Origin: Thermocrinis sp.
GTDB taxonomy: Bacteria > Aquificota > Aquificia > Aquificales > Aquificaceae
Assembly (NCBI GenBank): GCA_009903855.1
Contig: WYEK01000110.1
Location: 1 to 13,684, forward strand
Reading direction: 5' to 3'
Length of the DNA stretch: 13,684 nucleotides
The notes under the pieces are model-generated. The model ran no database searches, was not told the origin of the DNA, and was given only the letters and a program-made list of their open reading frames with translations. Made by a program: the position numbers and the translations under genes. Positions 7,133-12,936 of this stretch are shown piece by piece; the first letter of the stretch is position 1; every line of letters begins with the position of its first letter.

Positions 7133-7491
7133 CCATAGCTATAGGTGGGGCTATCGGTTCCCTCTTGAGGTTTTATCTTTCAAAGTTTTTGCAAAAAAAG
7201 TTCGGTGTTGAATTTCCTGTGGGAACCTTGATAGTCAATTTAACGGGTGCCTTTTTTATTGGCCTTTTCTTCTCCTACTTGGTGGAAAAGTTGGATATAT
7301 CCGTAGAACTTAGGGCTTTTTTGATAACAGGACTGTTGGGTGGTTTTACCACCTTTTCCACCTTTTCTTACGAGAGCTTTAACCTAATAGTAAACGGGGA
7401 GTATTTAAAGTTTTTTGCCTACTTTATGGGCACAAGCCTTGTGGGTTTATTTTTGACCTTCTTGGGCTACAATATGGGTAGATGGCTATGA
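7117..7491 (+). CDS. crcB: CrcB/Fluc fluoride ion channel
   Basis: A 124-residue inner-membrane protein with four hydrophobic segments (about 4-22, 34-56, 68-88, 95-118). CrcB/Fluc forms a dual-topology dimer that lets fluoride leave the cell. Seen: GGAIGSLLRF (10-19), the GTLIVNLTGAF region with conserved Asn41, and TTFSTF (78-83) with the two phenylalanines (80, 83) that line the pore. This is a single full-length gene, so it would act as a homodimer rather than a heteromeric pair. It overlaps DUF190 copy 1 by 16 nt and touches copy 2 by ATGA, so all three are probably made together. No fluoride riboswitch is visible upstream. Confidence 0.95.
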   Translation: MGIFLAIAIGGAIGSLLRFYLSKFLQKKFGVEFPVGTLIVNLTGAFFIGLFFSYLVEKLDISVELRAFLITGLLGGFTTFSTFSYESFNLIVNGEYLKFFAYFMGTSLVGLFLTFLGYNMGRWL

Positions 7492-7808
7492 AGTGTGAAG
7501 AGGCGGTTTTGGTGCGCATATTTTTTGGAGAGGATGACAAGTACGAAGGAAAGCCCCTTTACAAGCATCTGGTGGAATTTTGCAAGAATAGGGGCATAGC
7601 GGGTGCCACCGTCTTCAGGGGCATATTGGGTTATGGCAAATCCTCCGTGCTACATAAAGCAAGTCCTTTCAAACTCTCCTCGGACCTCCCTATAGTGGTG
7701 GAGATCATAGACTGCCAGGAGAAAATTGACCAAGTGCTCCCTGAGATAGCCCAGATGGTTAAAGATGGGCTTATAACCATGGAGAAGGTTAAGGTGATTA
7801 GGGCGTGA
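7488..7808 (+). CDS. DUF190 (PII-like fold) protein, copy 2, downstream of crcB
   Basis: A 106-residue DUF190 protein. I prefer the ATG at 7488, which overlaps the crcB stop as ATGA, over the in-frame ATG at 7482 two codons earlier; the choice adds only Met-Ala. Seen: LVRIFFGEDDKYEG (7-20), GATVFRGILGYG (38-49), LPIVVEII (66-73) and GLITMEKVKV. The blocks shared with copy 1 are LVRIF, EDD, GAT and GYG, LPxVVE and GLIT, while the linker region (GKSSVLHKAS against TTGEYHYED) differs. The stop overlaps the hemC GTG as GTGA. The two copies may form a hetero-oligomer that senses ions or nucleotides for the channel; this is inference. Confidence 0.88.
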   Translation: MKCEEAVLVRIFFGEDDKYEGKPLYKHLVEFCKNRGIAGATVFRGILGYGKSSVLHKASPFKLSSDLPIVVEIIDCQEKIDQVLPEIAQMVKDGLITMEKVKVIRA

Positions 7809-8716
7809 CTCTGCTTAGGCTTGGCACCAGAAAGAGCAAATTAGCCCTTTGGCAGGCAAACTTTGTTAAAGAAAAGTTAGAGGCTTTGGGTTGCAAGGTG
7901 GAGCTTGTGCCCATTACAACCACCGGGGACAAAATCTTGGACGCACCTTTGGCAAAGATTGGCGGAAAGGGACTCTTTGTAAAGGAGATAGAGAATGCCC
8001 TCCTTGCGGGTGAAATAGACCTGGCGGTACATTCCCTAAAGGACGTGCCCATAACAATACCCGAAGGACTAACCCTCTCTGCCATAACGGAAAGGGAAGA
8101 GCCATACGATGTTCTAATATCAAGAAATGGCAAAAAGTTGGAAGAATTGCCCTCTGGTGCAGTGGTAGGCACTTCATCCTTACGCAGACAGGTGCAAATA
8201 AAGAGAAGAAGAAGGGACCTAAAGGTGGAAATCCTGAGGGGAAATGTGGATACACGCCTGAGAAAGCTAAAGGAAGGGCTGTATGATGCCATAGTTTTAG
8301 CTTATGCGGGAGTAAAGAGGATGGGACTTTCTGGTGAAATTAGTCAAGTTTTGGAAGATTTTATCCCCGCAGTGGGACAGGGTAGTTTGGCAATAGAGAC
8401 CAGGGCTGAGGATGAGAGGGTTATTAATTTTGTGAAAGTGCTCAATCACCAGGAAAGCTGGCTCAGGGCTGTGTGTGAGAGGGCTTTTTTGAGGGAATTG
8501 CAAGGAGGCTGTCAGGTGCCCATAGGGGCTTACGCTTGGATAGAGGGGGATCGTATAAAAATAAAGGGTTTCATCTCAGACTTGGAGGGCGAGAGATTCT
8601 TGGAGGGTTATGAAGAGGGTGGCTTGCAAGAAGCGGAGGAGGTGGGCAAAAGGTTAGCCCAGAGGTTATTAAGAGAAGGAGGAGAGGAAATACTGAAAGA
8701 GATCTATGGTTTATAA
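7805..8716 (+). CDS. hemC: Hydroxymethylbilane synthase (porphobilinogen deaminase)
   Basis: A 303-residue cytoplasmic enzyme that joins four porphobilinogen molecules into hydroxymethylbilane, the linear tetrapyrrole precursor of haem, sirohaem and cobalamin. Seen: LRLGTRKSKLALWQA (4-18), HSLKDVP with catalytic Asp80, GTSSLRRQ with Arg127/Arg128 and GGCQVPIGAY with Cys236, which holds the dipyrromethane cofactor. Length and residues are complete. The GTG start at 7805 overlaps the DUF190 stop (GTGA), so it is translationally coupled to the fluoride-channel cassette, an arrangement with no obvious metabolic reason. The next gene starts 8 nt after the stop. Confidence 0.97.
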   Translation: MTLLRLGTRKSKLALWQANFVKEKLEALGCKVELVPITTTGDKILDAPLAKIGGKGLFVKEIENALLAGEIDLAVHSLKDVPITIPEGLTLSAITEREEPYDVLISRNGKKLEELPSGAVVGTSSLRRQVQIKRRRRDLKVEILRGNVDTRLRKLKEGLYDAIVLAYAGVKRMGLSGEISQVLEDFIPAVGQGSLAIETRAEDERVINFVKVLNHQESWLRAVCERAFLRELQGGCQVPIGAYAWIEGDRIKIKGFISDLEGERFLEGYEEGGLQEAEEVGKRLAQRLLREGGEEILKEIYGL

Positions 8717-8717
8717 T
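8712..8717 (+). promoter_or_regulatory. Possible internal promoter -10 overlapping the hemC stop
   Basis: TATAAT covers the hemC stop codon (TAA, 8714-8716) and ends 8 nt before the ATG of the next gene at 8725. No Shine-Dalgarno precedes that ATG. If used, the RNA would begin at or next to the start codon. No -35 box is clear, so this may be chance. Confidence 0.38.
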
Positions 8718-8724
8718 CTTTTCC

Positions 8725-9702
8725 ATGAAAGAGTTTTGGTACTGGGCAGAAGAGTACGATAAAAAGCTAATTACTAGCGCCATTGAGGCGGGGGCGAAGG
8801 CAATCATTCTAAACGACCCAGATAAGGAAAAGGAGGTCAAAAGGTTAGGAAGAATTGAGGTTTTTAAGGAAGGGAGGGACTTTGAGTATGTGCTAATAAA
8901 GGGCAAGGAAGATGAAGAAAGGGCGGGAAAGTACCCACCCAACGTAAAGGTAGTGGTGGAAACCACCGACTGGACTATAATCCCTTTGGAAAACCTCATA
9001 GCCCAGAGGGAAGAACTTTACGCGGTGGTAAAAAATGAAGAGGAAGCAAAAACTGCCATAAAGATCTTAGAAAAGGGCGTAAAGGGAATTGTCCTGAAGA
9101 GCAAAGACACAAACGTTATAAAAAAGGTGGGAAAGGTTTTGGAAGAGGAGGAAGAAACCCTCCCTCTTGTTGTGGTAAAGATCACAAGGATTTTGCCCTT
9201 GGGCTTGGGAGACAGGGTCTGTGTGGATACCACATCCCTCTTAAACAGGGGAGAGGGCATGTTGGTGGGCAACTCTTCCGGGGGCATGTTCTTGGTGCAT
9301 GCGGAGACGGAGGAGAACCCTTATGTGGCGTCAAGACCTTTTAGGGTTAATGCGGGTGCGGTGCATATGTATATAAGACTTCCCAACAACAAAACTAAGT
9401 ATCTCTGTGAGTTAAAGGCAGGAGATGAGGTAATGGTCTATGACTACAAAGGAAGGGGAAGGGTCGTCTATGTGGGAAGGGCTAAGGTGGAAAGAAGACC
9501 CATGCTCTTGGTGGAGGGAAAGGCAGACAATAAAAAAATTAGTGCGGTGTTGCAGAACGCAGAAACCATAAGGCTAACAAGACCAGACGGCACACCCATA
9601 TCGGTGGCGGAGCTGAAGGAGGGGGATGAAGTGCTCGGATACATAGAATCCGAGGGCAGACACTTTGGCATGAAGGTGGAAGAGACCATTATAGAAAAGT
9701 GA
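8725..9702 (+). CDS. 3-dehydroquinate synthase II (archaeal-type AroB')
   Basis: A 325-residue member of the DHQS-II family (PF01959; Methanocaldococcus MJ1249 type), which makes 3-dehydroquinate from a 2-amino-3,7-dideoxy-heptulosonate precursor with NAD in archaea, or aminohydroxybenzoate-type precursors in GriH-like relatives. Seen: GEGMLVGNSSGGMFLVHAE (about 181-199), then ENPYVASRPFRVNAGAVH, LQNAETIRL, LKEGDEVL and the C-terminal HFGMKVEETIIEK, all strong family blocks. It is unrelated to classical AroB. There is no partner aldolase-like gene (AroA') in view; a GT2 gene follows by a GTGA overlap. The function in a bacterium could be shikimate entry or a specialised aromatic precursor. 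Start ATG 8725 lacks a Shine-Dalgarno. Confidence 0.88.
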   Translation: MKEFWYWAEEYDKKLITSAIEAGAKAIILNDPDKEKEVKRLGRIEVFKEGRDFEYVLIKGKEDEERAGKYPPNVKVVVETTDWTIIPLENLIAQREELYAVVKNEEEAKTAIKILEKGVKGIVLKSKDTNVIKKVGKVLEEEEETLPLVVVKITRILPLGLGDRVCVDTTSLLNRGEGMLVGNSSGGMFLVHAETEENPYVASRPFRVNAGAVHMYIRLPNNKTKYLCELKAGDEVMVYDYKGRGRVVYVGRAKVERRPMLLVEGKADNKKISAVLQNAETIRLTRPDGTPISVAELKEGDEVLGYIESEGRHFGMKVEETIIEK

Positions 9703-10538
9703 GCTTAGTATCCATAATCATACCCGTTTATAACGGAGAGGAATACGTCCACCGGGCTATTGAATGTGCCCTCTCTCAGACTTACCCACGCAAAGAGGTA
9801 ATCGTAATAGACGACGCCAGCACAGACAGAACGCAGGAGGTTGTTAAAAAATATCCCGTGATCTATCACAGGAACGAAAGGAACATGGAGAGGGCATACT
9901 CTCGCAACAAGGGAGTGGAACTTTCTAAGGGAGAGTTCATATTCTTTTTGGACCACGATGACCTTTGGAGGGAGGATTACATTGAGTCTGTGTTAAAGCA
10001 TTTAGAGGACAACCAAATAGTTTATAGCTTTCCGAGAAGTTTTATAAACTCCGAAGGGAACCTTTTAAGGGTTTCAAGGAAAAAACTTCCAGAGGACCCA
10101 CTTGAACTTGTTTTTTCTGGGATGGTGGGCTATCCGTCGGCCACAGCCTTCAAAAGGTCTGCCTTTTTGGGCTACAAGGATGAGTACGTGATGAGGGAAG
10201 ATTGGGAGATATTTCTTAGGTCCTGTTTGGAAGGGCTGAGTTTGAAAGTTCTTGACGAGGATAAGGTTTTTATAAGGGAGCATCCCAAAAGGACCAGCAA
10301 AGGCAAGAAATTTTGGATAGCTACATATAAGGTTTATGAAGACTACAAAGACAAAGTGCCCGAGGAATACCTTCCTTACTTTCTCTTTCATGTGGGAGAA
10401 ATCGCCATGAGGTTTGGAGAGCTAAGGCTTGGCTGGGAGCTTTGCACACGCGCGATTTTTAAAAAGCCAGCCCTTTTGAAGAACCCACGGAGGCTTTGGA
10501 GCCTTCTAAAAAGAGGCTTTAGGTTTTGGAGGAGATAA
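9699..10538 (+). CDS. Family 2 (GT-A) glycosyltransferase
   Basis: A 279-residue cytoplasmic or membrane-edge enzyme that moves a sugar from a nucleotide-sugar donor; the acceptor is unknown. Seen: VSIIIPVYNGEEYV at the N terminus, VIDDASTD (37-43, nucleotide binding), FLDHDDLW (83-90, the metal-binding DxD-type motif) and REDWE (166-170, the usual catalytic-region ED). The last ~80 residues are basic with no membrane segment. GTG 9699 overlaps the upstream stop (GTGA), and a Shine-Dalgarno is absent, so it depends on coupling. It might decorate cell-surface polysaccharide; nothing else for that pathway is near. Confidence 0.88.
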   Translation: MSLVSIIIPVYNGEEYVHRAIECALSQTYPRKEVIVIDDASTDRTQEVVKKYPVIYHRNERNMERAYSRNKGVELSKGEFIFFLDHDDLWREDYIESVLKHLEDNQIVYSFPRSFINSEGNLLRVSRKKLPEDPLELVFSGMVGYPSATAFKRSAFLGYKDEYVMREDWEIFLRSCLEGLSLKVLDEDKVFIREHPKRTSKGKKFWIATYKVYEDYKDKVPEEYLPYFLFHVGEIAMRFGELRLGWELCTRAIFKKPALLKNPRRLWSLLKRGFRFWRR

Positions 10539-10547
10539 ATTTAAACT

Positions 10548-10554
10548 GAGGAGG
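10548..10554 (+). promoter_or_regulatory. Shine-Dalgarno of the nicotinamidase gene
   Basis: GAGGAGG 7 nt before the ATG at 10562, in the 23-nt gap after the glycosyltransferase gene. The next gene is therefore translated independently, unlike its upstream neighbours. Confidence 0.7.
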
Positions 10555-10561
10555 TTTAGCC

Positions 10562-11146
10562 ATGAAGCTGAGGCTCACGCCCTTTGATGCGCTGATAGTT
10601 GTGGATGTGCAAAGGGACTTTATGCCCGGCGGTGCCTTGCCAGTGCCGGAGGGAGATAAAGTTGTGGCACCCCTCAACCAATACATTGAAAGGTTTTCTA
10701 AAGCAAACTTGCCCATTTTTTTCACAAGGGACTGGCACCCAAAGGACCATATATCCTTTAAGGGACACGGTGGCATTTGGCCACCTCACTGCGTACAAGA
10801 CACAGAAGGCGCCCAGTTCCATCCAGACTTAAAAATCCCTACAGACAACAAGTTCATCATCTCAAAGGGTACCAGCAGGGACTTTGACGCCTACTCGGGC
10901 TTTCAGGGAACAATTCTGAACGACCTTTTAAGAGAGAGAGGGATAAAAAGGATCTTTGTGGGTGGAGTAGCCACAGACTATTGCGTGAAAAACACAGTCC
11001 TTGGTGGCATAAATTTGGGCTACTTTGTTTTCTTGCTGATGGATGCTATAAAGGGTGTGGATGTGAAGCCCGGCGATTCCGACCAAGCTATAGAGGAAAT
11101 GCTAAGGGCTGGTGCAGTGGCTATAACATTGGAGGATATTATATAA
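10562..11146 (+). CDS. pncA: Nicotinamidase (PncA-type cysteine hydrolase)
   Basis: A 194-residue cytoplasmic enzyme that turns nicotinamide into nicotinate + ammonia for NAD salvage (isochorismatase-like fold). Seen: catalytic Asp15 (VVDVQRDF), Lys102 (ISKGT) and nucleophile Cys141 (GVATDYCV), with the metal ligands Asp57, His59 and His63 in DWHPKDH and the substrate-region PPHCVQDTEGA (74-84). All expected residues are present. Length is typical. It is the last plus-strand gene of the run; a 7-bp hairpin follows at 11166-11184. Related hydrolases exist, but the metal triad favours nicotinamidase. Confidence 0.93.
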   Translation: MKLRLTPFDALIVVDVQRDFMPGGALPVPEGDKVVAPLNQYIERFSKANLPIFFTRDWHPKDHISFKGHGGIWPPHCVQDTEGAQFHPDLKIPTDNKFIISKGTSRDFDAYSGFQGTILNDLLRERGIKRIFVGGVATDYCVKNTVLGGINLGYFVFLLMDAIKGVDVKPGDSDQAIEEMLRAGAVAITLEDII

Positions 11147-11165
11147 AGAATTCCCTCCTTAGAAT

Positions 11166-11184
11166 TCCTTTAGTAGATAAAGGA
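11166..11184 (+). terminator. Hairpin after pncA, weak candidate terminator
   Basis: Seven perfect pairs (TCCTTTA with TAAAGGA) enclose the 5-nt loop GTAGA, 20 nt after the pncA stop codon. The tail (GTTGTCTTAG) is only mildly T-rich. A second, shorter stem (GCCTC/GAGGC) lies at 11200-11218. Together they occupy the convergent gap between pncA and tnpB; no gene is seen in it. Confidence 0.4.
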
Positions 11185-11219
11185 GTTGTCTTAGTTCAGG
11201 CCTCGTTGCTAATGAGGCT

Positions 11220-11470
11220 GTTCTAAAAATCCCTTATCGGGACGCCCCCCCAGCCTCAAAGGGAACTAACCCGTTAGAACACCTCACCCTATCCCACACC
11301 CCTTCCACCAACACGGGCTTCAGAGGAGAAAGGTCCCTCGGCAAGACCTTTCCAAGGATAGGGAAGAGGAGGGCTACCTTCAGAACTTGCCAAGCACTTT
11401 GAAGGGTAGTTTTTGCTACCCTTCCCCGCTCGGGATTCCTTCCGTTGGCTCCCTCACAGGAGCTTGACTT
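11220..11470 (-). ncRNA. Predicted omega (right-end) guide-RNA scaffold, inside the 3' part of tnpB
   Basis: The minus-strand DNA for the last ~80 codons folds repeatedly: GCTCC/GGAGC at 11449-11464; a 9-bp perfect stem GAAGGGTAG/CTACCCTTC with 6-nt loop at 11401-11424; an 8-bp perfect stem GAAAGGTC/GACCTTTC with 9-nt loop at 11328-11352; and TCCC/GGGA at 11230-11242. Pairs GTTCTAA/TTAGAAC (11274-11280 with 11220-11226) and TGAGGCTG/CAGCCTCA (11251-11258 with 11213-11220) cross, as in a pseudoknot. TnpB omega RNAs are known to overlap the tnpB 3' end and finish at the right end. The exact ends are inferred; a guide would follow, near 11219 downward. Confidence 0.5.
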
Positions 11471-12802
11471 GCTCTGAAGGCTTTGTAGGAGATTGGTTAA
11501 TAGCTTCTTTGCATCCTCTACACTCCTTAGTTCGCTTTTTATTGCGTTTCTCTTGTATTCATTGCTTTCCTTCTCTATAAGTTCCGTAAGCTCTTTTTCC
11601 CTCTTCTCGTATTTCTCCAGTACAAACTCCAGATATGCTTTGTCCTTCAAAAGTTTCTCGTAATTCTCAGGTGTGTCCTCTTTAAATCCCAGTGCCCTTC
11701 TCCCTATTACATAAGCACCAGCTATGTCTTTGTCTACGCTTAACTGCGGTGCATACTTTAGCATGCCTATGATTGATGTATAGGCGGGATGGACCTCTAC
11801 TACCTCCACTCCCTTTAACATTGCTATCCTCTTTAGCTTTTGCAAGAACTTTTTAGCGTTCCATTGGTGAAGTCTTTTTCTTAGTGTAGCTTTCCCATCT
11901 CTACGCATTCCTCTTTTGAGTTTCTTTAGGTTCTCTATGGCTATGGCTTTGTTTCTCTGAATGGCTAAATCCAGTAGCTGATGGGCTAATATCCACTCTT
12001 GATGGTCTTTGCTGTTTTGTGAAAGTCCTAAAAGGTGGTGTAGGCTGATGGTTTGATAGCTTAGTAGTTCTCCAGTTTTTGACACTTCCGCTATGGCTAA
12101 GTGGATGGGTGATGCGTTAGTGTCTATGGCTATTACTCCGTTCTCTTTGGTGTATCTTACTTCGGGTGTTGGGATTTCAAAGGATACACTTCCATAAACC
12201 TCTCCATTCCTTAGCTTTAACTCCACTGTGTAAGGAAAGTAGCTCTGGGTTTGCCAGCTTTCCAGAAGCATAGCCATAAAGGTTATCCATTTGTCTCTAC
12301 TGTTGCTAGGTTCTCTTAACACTTTGGCGTAGATAAACTCCCTGTTTCCTGTGGTAATTCTTAGATGTAGTTTTCCATCCAGTTCCATAAACCTGAGTAG
12401 TAGATTGCCCTTTATCGCTTCATGTTTTGAACCTATGGCAATCAATGTTCCCTGTCTTAATTCTCTCCATTGTTTTTTAAGCTTTTCTCTTGCTTTCCCT
12501 GTAAGGTGGTTTTTGCAAAGCTTTTCAAAAAGTCTTCTGCCTCCAAATACCACTGGTTTATCTGTGGGATACTGCTTAGCTTTGTAAATAGCTGAATCAA
12601 TATATTTGGTAGGCAGCTCAGGAAATAGCTGTCTTAGTCTTTGGTATATTTGGGCGTGTGGGTTTTTTGTTTTCTCTTTTTCCAACTCCTTTAGCATATT
12701 GTATGCCACACGGATGGCGGAAGATTGCTTACGCATTAGCTGGACGAGTTTTTCTTTGTCTTCCCTTTTCAGTTCAAGCTTGAACTGAAGACTAACAAAC
12801 AT
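11234..12802 (-). CDS. TnpB-family RNA-guided nuclease, zinc-ribbon-less, with long C-terminal extension
   Basis: A 522-residue TnpB/OrfB-family protein (usual about 400), related to Cas12. RuvC motifs: I, VIAIDTNASPIHLA (Asp227); II, AIAIENLKKLKRG (Glu290); III, LSVDKDIAGAYVIGRRALG (Asp357/Asp359, equivalent to the DRD of ordinary TnpB). The D/E/D triad therefore looks intact. The usual zinc ribbon (two CxxC) before RuvC III is absent: only Cys96, 449 and 508 exist, and VHPAYTSIIGMLKYA (337-351) sits in its place, as in a 'PAYTS' subgroup I remember from thermophiles. Residues 383-443 look coiled-coil; 444-522 are translated from hairpin-rich DNA and may be read-through of the guide RNA. The TTGACA-17-TAAAAT promoter lies just upstream. 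No Shine-Dalgarno precedes ATG 12802. Confidence 0.85.
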   Translation of the reverse strand: MFVSLQFKLELKREDKEKLVQLMRKQSSAIRVAYNMLKELEKEKTKNPHAQIYQRLRQLFPELPTKYIDSAIYKAKQYPTDKPVVFGGRRLFEKLCKNHLTGKAREKLKKQWRELRQGTLIAIGSKHEAIKGNLLLRFMELDGKLHLRITTGNREFIYAKVLREPSNSRDKWITFMAMLLESWQTQSYFPYTVELKLRNGEVYGSVSFEIPTPEVRYTKENGVIAIDTNASPIHLAIAEVSKTGELLSYQTISLHHLLGLSQNSKDHQEWILAHQLLDLAIQRNKAIAIENLKKLKRGMRRDGKATLRKRLHQWNAKKFLQKLKRIAMLKGVEVVEVHPAYTSIIGMLKYAPQLSVDKDIAGAYVIGRRALGFKEDTPENYEKLLKDKAYLEFVLEKYEKREKELTELIEKESNEYKRNAIKSELRSVEDAKKLLTNLLQSLQSKSSSCEGANGRNPERGRVAKTTLQSAWQVLKVALLFPILGKVLPRDLSPLKPVLVEGVWDRVRCSNGLVPFEAGGASR

Positions 12803-12811
12803 TAGGGTTAG

Positions 12812-12840
12812 ATTTTAGGGGAAATACCTTTCTGTGTCAA
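12812..12840 (-). promoter_or_regulatory. tnpB promoter, TTGACA-17-TAAAAT, near-leaderless
   Basis: On the minus strand TTGACA (12840-12835) is followed after exactly 17 nt by TAAAAT (12817-12812). The start of RNA is expected near 12805, only 2-3 nt before the ATG at 12802. Confidence 0.68.
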
Positions 12841-12869
12841 TGGGTTTGGATTTCTATTGCTAATTGACA
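12835..12869. repeat. Inverted repeat TGTCAAT / ATTGACA joining the two divergent -35 boxes
   Basis: A perfect 7-bp inverted repeat (12835-12841 and 12863-12869), with 21 nt between arms, contains the -35 of tnpB on one arm and that of ccp on the other. It may be just the consequence of two consensus -35 boxes facing away from each other, or an operator for a dimeric regulator. Confidence 0.5.
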
Positions 12870-12892
12870 AATGAGAAAAGTTTGCATATAAT
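12864..12892 (+). promoter_or_regulatory. ccp promoter, consensus TTGACA-17-TATAAT
   Basis: TTGACA (12864-12869) and TATAAT (12887-12892) are both perfect and 17 nt apart, the ideal sigma-70 layout. RNA would begin near 12899, leaving a leader of about 38 nt with a full Shine-Dalgarno. This is the only first gene here with such a leader. Confidence 0.75.
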
Positions 12893-12921
12893 ATATAAAT
12901 CTAAAATACAAAATACCGAAT

Positions 12922-12928
12922 AAGGAGG
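12922..12928 (+). promoter_or_regulatory. Strong Shine-Dalgarno of ccp
   Basis: AAGGAGG 8 nt before the ATG at 12937; it fixes the start of the cytochrome c peroxidase gene. Confidence 0.8.
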
Positions 12929-12936
12929 TGCTAGAG

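Larger units (their letters stand above)
11220..12850 (-). mobile_element. Lone-tnpB (IS1341-like, IS200/IS605-type) element; ends approximate
   Basis: A tnpB-family gene without a tnpA transposase in the window, between convergent pncA and divergent ccp. A likely right end is near 11220, where the minus strand reads TCCCGATAAGGGA (4-bp stem, short loop) followed by TTTTTAG. The left end is not resolved; the 134-nt gap before ccp has no clear subterminal hairpin apart from the -35 inverted repeat. Direct repeats are not expected for IS605-type insertion. Without tnpA it could only move with help. Confidence 0.5.

Noticed and set aside
11150..11172. Two GAATTC words as an inverted repeat after pncA
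   Set aside because: Each word is self-complementary, so pairing is trivial; the neighbouring bases do not extend the stem.
11234..12802. Nuclease-dead TnpB-like repressor (TldR)
   Set aside because: All three acidic RuvC positions appear present, so inactivation is not supported.
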